From: Mediterranea massiliensis
GTDB taxonomy: Bacteria > Bacteroidota > Bacteroidia > Bacteroidales > Bacteroidaceae
Assembly: GCA_015060695.1 (NCBI GenBank)
Contig: SUYA01000001.1
Coordinates: 294,686 to 358,685 of the forward strand
Length of the DNA: 64,000 bases
Direction: 5' to 3'
The stretch's first letter is position 1. The number at the start of each line of letters is the position of its first letter. A model generated the notes under the pieces. The model saw only the letters and a program-made list of their open reading frames with translations. It did no database searches and had not been told where the DNA came from. This document shows positions 10,693-20,190 of the stretch, piece by piece. A program made the position numbers and the translations under genes.

Positions 10693-12702
10693 ATGGCTGT
10701 TCTGAATTTAATCAAGAATGATCCTTGGCTGGAGCCCTACTCCGATGCCATCAACGGACGTTATCAATATGTAGTGGCTAAAGAAGCCGAGCTGACCAAG
10801 AAAGGCAAACAGACACTTTCCGATTTTGCTACTGGCCACCTTTACTTCGGCCTTCATCGCACAGCCGATGGTTGGGTATTGCGCGAATGGGCACCCAATG
10901 CCACAGCAATCTACCTCGTCGGTACATTCAACGATTGGAAAGAAGAAAAGAAATACAGTTTCAAGAGCAAAGCCGGTGGCGTATGGGAACTCAAGTTGAA
11001 AGCCGATGCCATCCATCACGGTGACCTCTATAAACTAATGGTACATTGGGACGGTGGACAAGGCGAACGCATCCCCGCCTATGCCAACCGCGTGGTGCAA
11101 GACGAAGCAACCAAAATCTTCAGTGCGCAAGTTTGGGCACCCGAAGTAGCCTATAAGTGGAAGAAGAAAACCTTTAAACCAGCCACCGATCCGTTGCTCA
11201 TCTACGAATGTCACATCGGCATGGCACAACAAGAAGAAAAGGTAGGTAGCTACGTTGAATTCCGTGAAAAAGTATTGCCTCGCGTAGCCAAAGCAGGTTA
11301 CAACTGCATTCAGATTATGGCTATCCAAGAACATCCCTATTACGGTAGCTTCGGATACCATGTCAGCAATTTCTTTGCAGCCTCTTCTCGTTTCGGTACA
11401 CCCGAAGAACTGAAAGAACTTATTGATACAGCCCATCAAATGGGTATTGCCGTTATCATGGATATTGTTCATTCACATGCCGTAAAGAACGAAATGGAAG
11501 GTTTGGGCAATTTGGCCGGTGACCCCTGTCAATACTTCTACACCGGTGACCGTCGTGAACATCCGGCATGGGATTCCCTCTGCTTCGACTACGGAAAGAA
11601 CGAAGTGCTCCACTTCCTACTCTCTAACTGTAAATATTGGATGGAAGAGTTCCACTTCGACGGATTCCGTTTCGACGGTGTCACCTCCATGCTCTACTAT
11701 AGTCACGGATTAGGTGAAGCCTTCTGTAACTACGGTGACTACTTCAACGGTCATCAAGACGGCAACGCCATCTGTTACCTGACATTGGCCAACCGTCTTA
11801 TCCACCAAATCAACCCCAAGGCCATCACCATTGCCGAAGAGGTGTCGGGTATGCCTGGCTTGGCCGCTAAGTTCGAAGACGGTGGTTATGGATTCGACTA
11901 CCGCATGGCGATGAACATCCCCGACTATTGGATAAAGACCATCAAGGAGAAGATAGACGAAGATTGGAAACCCTCCAGCCTCTTCTGGGAAGTAACCAAT
12001 CGTCGTGCCGACGAAAAGACCATCTCCTATGCCGAAAGTCACGACCAAGCGTTGGTAGGCGACAAGACCATTATCTTCCGCCTTATCGATGCCGATATGT
12101 ATTGGCACTTCCAAAAAGGCGATGAGAACTACACCGTTCACCGCGGTATAGCCCTCCATAAAATGATTCGCTTACTCACAGCTTCTACTATCAACGGTGG
12201 CTACCTCAACTTCATGGGCAACGAGTTTGGCCATCCCGAATGGATTGACTTCCCTCGTGAAGGCAACGGATGGAGTCATAAATACGCCCGTCGCCAATGG
12301 GATTTGGTTGACAATAAGAACCTCAATTTCCATCACTTAGGTGATTTTGATGCAGCTATGCTTCAAACCATCAAGAGCGTGAAGAACATCCAGAAAGCAC
12401 CAGTTCAGGAAATCTGGCACAACGACGGCGATCAGGTATTGGCCTACAAACGTAAAGACCTTATTTTCGTCTTCAACTTCAGTCCTAACAAGTCATTTAC
12501 CGACTATGGATTCTTAGTACCGGCCGGTAGCTACGAAGTAGTACTCAACACCGATGCCAAAGAATTTGGTGGTAACGGATTGAACGACGACAGCATCAAA
12601 CACTTTACCATGTACGATGCACTCTATAAAAAAGACAAGAAAGAGTGGCTCAAACTCTATGTGCCGGCTCGCACCGCTATGGTACTGCGCAAGTGCAAGT
12701 AA
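10693..12702 (+). CDS. glgB: 1,4-alpha-glucan branching enzyme, eukaryote-like type
   Basis: CBM48 plus GH13: MDIVHSHAVKN, FHFDGFRFDGVTSMLYYSHG, ITIAEEVSGMPG, YAESHDQALVGDKT. Confidence 0.93.
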   Translation: MAVLNLIKNDPWLEPYSDAINGRYQYVVAKEAELTKKGKQTLSDFATGHLYFGLHRTADGWVLREWAPNATAIYLVGTFNDWKEEKKYSFKSKAGGVWELKLKADAIHHGDLYKLMVHWDGGQGERIPAYANRVVQDEATKIFSAQVWAPEVAYKWKKKTFKPATDPLLIYECHIGMAQQEEKVGSYVEFREKVLPRVAKAGYNCIQIMAIQEHPYYGSFGYHVSNFFAASSRFGTPEELKELIDTAHQMGIAVIMDIVHSHAVKNEMEGLGNLAGDPCQYFYTGDRREHPAWDSLCFDYGKNEVLHFLLSNCKYWMEEFHFDGFRFDGVTSMLYYSHGLGEAFCNYGDYFNGHQDGNAICYLTLANRLIHQINPKAITIAEEVSGMPGLAAKFEDGGYGFDYRMAMNIPDYWIKTIKEKIDEDWKPSSLFWEVTNRRADEKTISYAESHDQALVGDKTIIFRLIDADMYWHFQKGDENYTVHRGIALHKMIRLLTASTINGGYLNFMGNEFGHPEWIDFPREGNGWSHKYARRQWDLVDNKNLNFHHLGDFDAAMLQTIKSVKNIQKAPVQEIWHNDGDQVLAYKRKDLIFVFNFSPNKSFTDYGFLVPAGSYEVVLNTDAKEFGGNGLNDDSIKHFTMYDALYKKDKKEWLKLYVPARTAMVLRKCK

Positions 12703-12712
12703 TAATCATAAA

Positions 12713-12754
12713 ACAAAAAAAACGATAAGCAATTATTGCTTATCGTTTTTTTTA
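12713..12754. terminator. Bidirectional intrinsic terminator
   Basis: A run, ACGATAAGCAATTATTGCTTATCGT, T run, between convergent glgB and fcl. Confidence 0.92.
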
Positions 12755-13815
12755 TAACACTCATACATCAACCGCACGCCCTCTTCAATCTCTATCCGGT
12801 GGTGCCATCCCAACCGATGTAACTTACCCGGATCTGTCAGTTTTCGCATCGTTCCGTCCGGCTTACTACTATCAAAGCTCAAACGCCCCTCATAGCCCAC
12901 CGTTTCTACGATTAATTCAGCCAATCGTCGGATGGTAATCTCCTTTCCGGTACCAATATTAATATGGCAATTCCTCACCTCCTTATCATCCTCTTTATAC
13001 AAATCCTTGAAATCTACCCGTTCCATCACAAACACACAAGCATCAGCCATCTCCTCACTCCACAAAAATTCTCGCAACGGTTTTCCAGTACCCCATAGTC
13101 TCACCTCTTCAGCCGTTATTCCATACTTAGCCAATACCTCCAGAATCACCTCACGATTACAATCCCCATTTACCCCTTCAACAGGTCTTCGGTTCAAATC
13201 CTCTTCTATGGCTTCCCAATCATTCCGATGCAAGCAATGTGCCAAGTGAATCTTTCTCACCATGGCCGGTAAAACATGACTACGCTCTAAATCAAAATTA
13301 TCATTTGGCCCATACAAATTAGTCGGCATCACCGCTATGTAGTTTGTACCATACTGCAAGTTTAAACTCTCGCAAAGCTTCAGTCCCGCAATCTTCGCAA
13401 TGGCATACGGCTCATTGGTATATTCCAACGATGACGTAAGCAATGCCTCCTCGCTCATTGGCTGCATGGCGTCCCTTGGATAGATACACGTACTACCCAA
13501 GAACAGCAACTTCTTCACCCCGTGCCGGAAGCTCTCTCCAATCACGTTCTGCTGAATCTGTAAATTGTTATAAATAAAGTCCGCCCTATAACGGTTATTA
13601 GCCATAATTCCACCAACATGGGCGGCTGCCAAGAATACATATTCCGGTTGTTCCTCGTCAAAGAAACGCTTCACCGCCTCCCCGTCCAGCAAGTCCAGTT
13701 CTCGATGTGTTCGTCCCACCAAATTCGTATACCCCCTCTCCTGCAAGTTCTTCCAGATGGCCGATCCCACCAATCCTCGGTGTCCCGCTACATAAATTTT
13801 AGCATCCTTTTTCAT
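12733..13815 (-). CDS. fcl: GDP-L-fucose synthase
   Basis: [32 protein letters not shown]. The last codons overlap the terminator stem. Confidence 0.93.
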   Translation of the reverse strand: MKKDAKIYVAGHRGLVGSAIWKNLQERGYTNLVGRTHRELDLLDGEAVKRFFDEEQPEYVFLAAAHVGGIMANNRYRADFIYNNLQIQQNVIGESFRHGVKKLLFLGSTCIYPRDAMQPMSEEALLTSSLEYTNEPYAIAKIAGLKLCESLNLQYGTNYIAVMPTNLYGPNDNFDLERSHVLPAMVRKIHLAHCLHRNDWEAIEEDLNRRPVEGVNGDCNREVILEVLAKYGITAEEVRLWGTGKPLREFLWSEEMADACVFVMERVDFKDLYKEDDKEVRNCHINIGTGKEITIRRLAELIVETVGYEGRLSFDSSKPDGTMRKLTDPGKLHRLGWHHRIEIEEGVRLMYECYKKNDKQ

Positions 13816-14861
13816 ACACTCTTCAAGTCATGCTCCACCATAATCTTCACCAACTCCGTGAACGATGTTTTTCGAGGATTCCATCCTAACAACGTCCGTG
13901 CCTTAGTTGGGTCACCCAGCAGTTGCTCCACCTCAGCCGGTCTGAAGTACTTCGGATCCACTTCCACCAACACCCGTCCGGTTTTCACGTCAACCCCCTT
14001 TTCATTCACTCCGTCACCATTCCAACACAATTCAATGCCGGCTTCTCTGAAAGCCAACGTAGCAAATTCACGTACCGTATGCATTTCGCCTGTAGCAATT
14101 ACAAAATCCTCAGGCACCTCTTGTTGCATCATCAGCCACATACACTCCACATAATCCTTTGCATATCCCCAGTCACGCTTGGCATCCAGGTTACCCAGGT
14201 ACAATTTATCCTGCAACCCTTTGGCAATGCGTGCAGCCGCCAAGGTAATCTTTCTTGTTACGAAAGTCTCTCCCCGACGTTCACTTTCATGATTAAATAA
14301 AATCCCATTTACGGCATACATACCATAACTCTCTCGGTAATTCTTTGTAATCCAGAAGCCATACTGCTTGGCTACGCCATACGGGCTACGCGGATAGAAC
14401 GGTGTCGTCTCCTTCTGTGGCACCTCTTGCACCTTCCCAAAGAGTTCAGAAGTAGAAGCCTGATAAATGCGCGTCTTCTTTTCCAGTCCCAAGATACGCA
14501 CCGCCTCCAATAACCGCAGTGTACCCACAGCATCCGTATCTGCCGTATATTCCGGCACATCAAACGAAACCTTCACATGGCTCTGCGCTGCCAAGTTATA
14601 AATCTCATCCGGTTGCACCAGTTGAATGATGCGAATCAACGAACTACTGTCCGTCATATCTCCATAGTGCAAATTCACCAAGCGTTGTTTCTTCATGTCC
14701 CTCACCCACTCGTCCAGATACAAATGTTCAATCCGTCCGGTGTTGAACGACGATGAGCGACGCAAGATGCCATGCACCTCATATCCCTTTTCTATCAAGA
14801 ATTCGGCTAAGAACGAGCCATCCTGACCCGTAATGCCTGTAATCAATGCTATTTTTTTCAT
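13812..14861 (-). CDS. gmd: GDP-mannose 4,6-dehydratase
   Basis: [32 protein letters not shown]. The upstream 22 codons of the ORF track overlap a terminator, so the start is trimmed to MKKIA. Confidence 0.93.
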   Translation of the reverse strand: MKKIALITGITGQDGSFLAEFLIEKGYEVHGILRRSSSFNTGRIEHLYLDEWVRDMKKQRLVNLHYGDMTDSSSLIRIIQLVQPDEIYNLAAQSHVKVSFDVPEYTADTDAVGTLRLLEAVRILGLEKKTRIYQASTSELFGKVQEVPQKETTPFYPRSPYGVAKQYGFWITKNYRESYGMYAVNGILFNHESERRGETFVTRKITLAAARIAKGLQDKLYLGNLDAKRDWGYAKDYVECMWLMMQQEVPEDFVIATGEMHTVREFATLAFREAGIELCWNGDGVNEKGVDVKTGRVLVEVDPKYFRPAEVEQLLGDPTKARTLLGWNPRKTSFTELVKIMVEHDLKSV

Positions 14862-14900
14862 CGCCACAAAGTTACAACTAATTATCCAACAAACAAAAAA

Positions 14901-14925
14901 AGGCACCCGTTTGGGTGCCTTTCTC
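14901..14925 (-). terminator. Intrinsic terminator
   Basis: AGGCACCCGTTTGGGTGCCT flanked by A/T runs, between the WecA-like gene and gmd. Confidence 0.8.
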
Positions 14926-14949
14926 AATTATTACTACCTGATATTATAA

Positions 14950-15903
14950 TTACCGTTTCTCATGCAAATGATAGAAACGCTTCATAAACCATACATAGAC
15001 GCCACTCAACAACACAATAGCGGCCAACAGATACCAATAACCATATACACGGCAACAAAGATACCCCGCAACAATTAAACCCTGCACAAACATATAAATA
15101 CCACTCACCCAAACATGCTTCCACTTCAACTCGTTAGCCATCAACTGATACATGTGTTTACGGTGGGGCAAGCCGATGTTCTCATGAAGCATTATCCGAT
15201 GAACAATCGTCAGCACACTATCCACACCATACACCACCAACAACACAATCCAGCTGAAATCCTCCGTTAAGATAATCAACCTACCTATCAGGAACAGAAG
15301 CACAAACGCAATGCTCACACTACCCACATCTCCCGCAAAACACTTCGCCTTCGTGCGGAAGTTAAACAAGCAAAACACCAACACCGACAAAATCATCGTA
15401 TAGATAAAACGAGGTGCCACAAACGTTATAACCACATCGTTCACATAAGCCAAAGCCAACAGAATCACCAACGAGTAACCACCCGTTATCCCATTAATGC
15501 CGTCCATAAAGTTATATGCATTGATAATACCCGTGCAAACTATCAATGCCGGCACTATCCACCACCAAGAGAGGCCGAACAAACCCCATTGGTAGAACAT
15601 CAACCCCATCGCCGAGAAGTGAAACAACAAGCGTATTCCTTGTGAAGTAGGACGCACATCATCCCAAAAACTGATGACAGACACCAACGTCAATGCCAGG
15701 ATAAACCACGGATAACCAAAACCGTTTGCCAAGAAATAAGCCAATGCACCGAAGTAAAAGATAATACCCCCACCTCGCAACGTTATCCGGCTATGGCTGC
15801 TACGCTCGTTAGGCTTATCTATAATGTTACAACGATCGGCAATGCGGAAATAAAAAAGCTCTGCTACCAACAGCAGAGCAAAGATAAGTATATAATACAC
15901 CAT
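14950..15903 (-). CDS. WecA/MraY family undecaprenyl-phosphate sugar-1-phosphate transferase
   Basis: Multi-TM; DKPNERSSHSRITLRGGGI, NAYNFMDGINGITGGYS, GDVGSVSIAF. Confidence 0.9.
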   Translation of the reverse strand: MVYYILIFALLLVAELFYFRIADRCNIIDKPNERSSHSRITLRGGGIIFYFGALAYFLANGFGYPWFILALTLVSVISFWDDVRPTSQGIRLLFHFSAMGLMFYQWGLFGLSWWWIVPALIVCTGIINAYNFMDGINGITGGYSLVILLALAYVNDVVITFVAPRFIYTMILSVLVFCLFNFRTKAKCFAGDVGSVSIAFVLLFLIGRLIILTEDFSWIVLLVVYGVDSVLTIVHRIMLHENIGLPHRKHMYQLMANELKWKHVWVSGIYMFVQGLIVAGYLCCRVYGYWYLLAAIVLLSGVYVWFMKRFYHLHEKR

Positions 15904-16910
15904 TATTCAGAAAAACTTTTTATTGTTTTAGCAATACCTTCCTTGGCACGTACCGGCATTCGTTCAATCCCCAATGCACGTTTCAGCTTCTCATTGCTCA
16001 CCACATAATTCTCTGTCAACTTCCGCAAACGTTCCTCGTTTAGTGGCAAATGCAACCAGGTACCCATCTTGGCACAAACTTCCATCCATCCGCGCGGAAT
16101 CCGCCAGATATGTGCTTTGCGTCCCATTGCCTCACACATCACCTCTATCAGTTCGTTCGTCGATAACGCCTCGTCATCCCCCATGTGGTAGATACCGCTT
16201 TCCACCTCTTTCGTCAGCAATCCCTCTACTGCAAAACAAAGATTATCCACCGAGGTAAACGACCTTCGGTTTTCAAAAGCCCCAAGCGGCCAAGGAATAC
16301 CTTTCTTTATTACACTATATAATAGATTCAAATTACCTTTATTACCAGGTCCATGAATCATACAAGGCCGAAGAATAAACACCTGCTTTTCTTTTAATAC
16401 TCCATTCTCCATTCTCCATTTATCAAGTATATATTCCTCTGCAGCAATCTTACTCTCCCCATACGGTCCCACCGGAGCAGGCGCCACCTCTTCTGTCAGG
16501 ATATCCCCTGCCACAAAGTCCGCAGCTGCCTTTACCGAACTAAAGAAAACAAATCGCTTGGCCGACGACTCCAAGAAGAAATCAAAAATCCTCTTCGTCA
16601 GCCCTGTATTGATGCGAAAATAATCCTCCGCTACCGATTGGTTCTTTACGTCATGCGCCTTACCGGCCAAATGAATGATGGCATCAAATTGCGGTAAAAC
16701 TCTCCCTCTGTTCATAGAGGGAGTACCCTGTAAGGGGGAGGGAGTTGAATTCAATTCCCCATTTTCAAAGTCGTCCCACGAAAAAGTCTTTACCACCCCC
16801 ACTTTCTCCGGTGCCACAATATCCAATCCATAGATAGTGTGCCGTTCACACAGGGCAGCAACAAGATTGGAACCCACGAAACCGTGGATCCCTGTAATAA
16901 GTATGTTCAT
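15903..16910 (-). CDS. NAD-dependent epimerase/dehydratase
   Basis: ITGIHGFVGSNLV, SDR-extended YGESK motif; carries two apparent in-frame repeat insertions. Confidence 0.88.
   Translation of the reverse strand: MNILITGIHGFVGSNLVAALCERHTIYGLDIVAPEKVGVVKTFSWDDFENGELNSTPSPLQGTPSMNRGRVLPQFDAIIHLAGKAHDVKNQSVAEDYFRINTGLTKRIFDFFLESSAKRFVFFSSVKAAADFVAGDILTEEVAPAPVGPYGESKIAAEEYILDKWRMENGVLKEKQVFILRPCMIHGPGNKGNLNLLYSVIKKGIPWPLGAFENRRSFTSVDNLCFAVEGLLTKEVESGIYHMGDDEALSTNELIEVMCEAMGRKAHIWRIPRGWMEVCAKMGTWLHLPLNEERLRKLTENYVVSNEKLKRALGIERMPVRAKEGIAKTIKSFSE
16696..16752. repeat. Short palindromic repeat inserted in frame in an epimerase gene
   Basis: CTCCCTCTGTTCATAGAGGGAG plus ACCCTGTAAGGGGGAGGGAGT; encodes the atypical peptide NSTPSPLQGTPSMNRGRVLP. 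Confidence 0.6.
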
Positions 16911-17117
16911 GTAGATTTACTGTTTTAGTATGTACTTATTATCCAATACTGATAACTGGTAGAAATGCAAGATTTTAGAAAATTATAGCTTGCGATAAAT
17001 ACTATTTTTTATTTTTCCACCCATTTCAATAATTAAGAGAGCTACATAATCAAACTGCCCAATAAGTCTCTCTAAACTTTGGGTCACTTACCATTCATAA
17101 TTATACAATATATCACA

Positions 17118-18269
17118 CTACACTATATAAATCTTCTTCATCATTTCCAATACAGCTTTTATATCAAGTCCTTTAGCTTTTTTCAAGTTATACAACCCCA
17201 TAGATTTTCTTTCAGAAGATTCAATCATATGCTTTAATGCGCGAAAAGCAGTCTCTTGTTCTGTAGGTTTAAACAGATAGCCACCCATATTATCCTCTAT
17301 CAAATCTGTATTGCCTCTAATTTCCGTACAAATCACAGGTAATCCATTGGCCATAGCCTCCATCACAGCTACCGATAATCCTTCTCGAAACGAAGGATGA
17401 GCAAAGAAGTCTGCCATTTTAAATAACTCTTTCACATCCGTTCTAAAGCCCAACAAATGCAATTGGTTATCAACACCCAAATCTTTTGCCAACTGTTCTA
17501 AATATTCTTTTAAAACACCTCTTCCTGCAATAACATAATGTAAATCCTTACGTTTAAGTTGAGCCATTGCCCTAAGTACGATCTCGTGATTTTTGTTTTT
17601 ATTCAGTTCACCAACAGACAACATTACTGTATCATCCTTAGATATGCCTAACTCCGCACGCTTGCATGTATTAATTTCAGCATCTTCCTCTTTAGGAGCA
17701 AAAACTGGCGTGTTGATACCTACCCCAGGAACATACACCACCTTTTTAGCATACATCTTCTTTTTAGCTAATTGATAGTCCTCGTGTGTAATGGTCACCA
17801 GTACATCTGTCCATCTACTACTAATACGCTCAATAGGATAGAAAATCAACCAATTTATCAAAGGTGCGCCCTTGAAGAAGTGAAACCCATGAGCTGTATA
17901 AATCATCTTTGTCCCCTGCTTTCGCACATTACGAGCTGCTATACGAGACAAAAAGCCACCTATAGGCGAATGGCTATGAATGATGCTATATTTATTCTCC
18001 TCTATAATCTTTTTTGTTTGTTTATACGCTTCAATATTTTGAGCTATGTTCAAAACATTTCGAGAGAAATCAATCTGAAAACACCTAACGTTCATCCCTT
18101 TCAGAGTCTCCTTCAATGCAATAATCTTCTCATTACTACATGTACTACCTTCTATAAAATTAGTAGCCACATCCACCTCAAACCCCATTTCTTTCATAAG
18201 ATGAATATTAGGCATATTAAATTGATCAATCATTGAAGCCACAGAGGCCAAAACTAACGCTCTTTTCAT
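17118..18269 (-). CDS. Glycosyltransferase family 4
   Basis: GT-B: HSHSPIGGFLSRIAAR, SVGELNKNKNHE, HPSFREGLSVAVMEAMANGLPVI. Confidence 0.9.
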   Translation of the reverse strand: MKRALVLASVASMIDQFNMPNIHLMKEMGFEVDVATNFIEGSTCSNEKIIALKETLKGMNVRCFQIDFSRNVLNIAQNIEAYKQTKKIIEENKYSIIHSHSPIGGFLSRIAARNVRKQGTKMIYTAHGFHFFKGAPLINWLIFYPIERISSRWTDVLVTITHEDYQLAKKKMYAKKVVYVPGVGINTPVFAPKEEDAEINTCKRAELGISKDDTVMLSVGELNKNKNHEIVLRAMAQLKRKDLHYVIAGRGVLKEYLEQLAKDLGVDNQLHLLGFRTDVKELFKMADFFAHPSFREGLSVAVMEAMANGLPVICTEIRGNTDLIEDNMGGYLFKPTEQETAFRALKHMIESSERKSMGLYNLKKAKGLDIKAVLEMMKKIYIV

Positions 18270-19459
18270 TTATCTATCAATTTATCTCTACTAAGTTCGT
18301 TATAAATAACATCCAATGATTGTATTAGAGCTGAGCCATAAGAAGTAACATATTTTTGCTGGAACTTGCGTGTCATAGCAACCTGTTTATTTATTTCTCC
18401 TGTTTTAATGAGATTTAATAATTCACTCTCATTTTCAGCAGATGGTAACCAATCACGAATATCGAAATACATACCTCTTTCTGATGCATATTTTTCATAA
18501 TCGTAACAGAAGGCCAACATCGGCTTGGGCATAATACTATAGTCAAAGAAAATACTACTATAATCAGAAATAAGCAAGTCACTAATTATCATTAAGTCTT
18601 CCAATTGTGGATAACTAGACATTTCGCGAACAAAATCATCATCTTGAATGATCAATCCTTTTGCCACCTCATAATGAGCACGGAAAAGCAACACATAATT
18701 TTTGCCTAATTCTTTGCGCCATCTCTCTATCTGTATAGGAATAGAAACTTTAATTTCCATAGTTGAAGATTTATCGAATTCACGAAATGTAGGAGCATAG
18801 AGTATGACACGCTTATCTGCCGATATATTCATCTTCTTACGAAGAGACAACATATACTCTTTAGTATAGTTTGCATAAATATCATTTCTTGGTAGTCCTA
18901 TCACTCGAGCAATATTTTTATTCAATCCTTTAAATACTCTGCAAAATATATCTTGTTCAAATTCTCCTTGACAGGTAAAGAAATCCACGTTCCAATGAGC
19001 TTTCCCTTTAAAACTCTTATTGCTGTCCTCAATATCAGACCCCATCTTTTTAATAGGAGTGCCATGCCAAGTATTAAAATAGAAAGTATGCTTCCCCTTG
19101 AACTGCAAGCCACGTTCTACAGTACTGTTACTAATCCAAATTCTAGCCTTAAGGGCAGTCTTAAAATAAGTAAATGTGTCACATTTTACTTTTTCATCTC
19201 TCATTAATTCAAAAGCATCCGGATTATTAAAGGCCCATACAAGACGATAGTTATTAAATCGCTCGTCTACTATCATTTTGTCATAAATAACCTTAGGACT
19301 ATCATCAAATTTTCTTCCACCGAAAGAAATAAAAAGAATCAACTTATCATCTGGCTTCACAAAGAACTTTAAAACCTTAAGTGCGAAAGTTCCAAGATAG
19401 AAATATAATTGATAAATCCACTTTACATATTTTACGATATAAAAAAGGTATTTTTTCAT
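18266..19459 (-). CDS. CDP-glycerol/alditol glycerophosphotransferase (TagB/TagF-like)
   Basis: FNTWHGTPIKKMGSDIEDS, VILYAPTFRE, LISDYSSIFFDYSIMPKPMLAFCYDYE. Confidence 0.9.
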   Translation of the reverse strand: MKKYLFYIVKYVKWIYQLYFYLGTFALKVLKFFVKPDDKLILFISFGGRKFDDSPKVIYDKMIVDERFNNYRLVWAFNNPDAFELMRDEKVKCDTFTYFKTALKARIWISNSTVERGLQFKGKHTFYFNTWHGTPIKKMGSDIEDSNKSFKGKAHWNVDFFTCQGEFEQDIFCRVFKGLNKNIARVIGLPRNDIYANYTKEYMLSLRKKMNISADKRVILYAPTFREFDKSSTMEIKVSIPIQIERWRKELGKNYVLLFRAHYEVAKGLIIQDDDFVREMSSYPQLEDLMIISDLLISDYSSIFFDYSIMPKPMLAFCYDYEKYASERGMYFDIRDWLPSAENESELLNLIKTGEINKQVAMTRKFQQKYVTSYGSALIQSLDVIYNELSRDKLIDK

Positions 19460-20190
19460 ACTCTATTTATTCTTTCCAATTTATAATCATACGAATGTGC
19501 CCCCTCCTTGCGGAAATCATCTTGATAGCGCTGAAGCACGGTCTTAAACACTTCCTCATATTGTGGAATAAAAAGATCATTTTTCTTTTCCATCTCTGTT
19601 ATAATGGCTTGAGACATTGGAGCAGTAACGTTCAAATCAGTCTTGCCATTTGTAAAGCTAGTACCTTTCAAAGAACCTGGACTTACATTCAATATTTGAT
19701 TCGTGCTTCCAGCCTTAAGCAGTTCAATATTTACACTCTCTATAAAAATCTTCAGTGCAGCCTTGGTAGCAGCATAAATACTAAAGAATGGAGAAGACAT
19801 AAAACCTGCAATGCTTACCATCACTCCACAATAGAAATCCTGTTGAGACTCTAGTTTTTTGTAGAACCGTTTGATGATTCTCATCACAGGAATGGTATTA
19901 ACATTAAAACTAAGAGGTATCATACTTTCATCCACATCTTTGAATAAAGCCAATCGTCCAAAACCAGCTGTAATCATCAAAGTATCTATATCTTGGAAAT
20001 TATCAAAAATGGAATAAACTTCTTGAGTAAGGTCAAACTGATAAGCCTCAAACTTTTCATTGACATATTCTTCTGCGATAGTAGCTTTATCTACTATATA
20101 AACTTTCTCCACATCAGTTCTTCTTGCTAGTTCTGTAGCAATAGAAAGACCTATGCCATTTGCACCACCAACTACTAATGCATTTTTCAT
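19456..20190 (-). CDS. Short-chain dehydrogenase/reductase
   Basis: VGGANGIGLSIA Rossmann motif and YAATKAAL (YxxxK). Confidence 0.88.
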   Translation of the reverse strand: MKNALVVGGANGIGLSIATELARRTDVEKVYIVDKATIAEEYVNEKFEAYQFDLTQEVYSIFDNFQDIDTLMITAGFGRLALFKDVDESMIPLSFNVNTIPVMRIIKRFYKKLESQQDFYCGVMVSIAGFMSSPFFSIYAATKAALKIFIESVNIELLKAGSTNQILNVSPGSLKGTSFTNGKTDLNVTAPMSQAIITEMEKKNDLFIPQYEEVFKTVLQRYQDDFRKEGAHSYDYKLERINRV

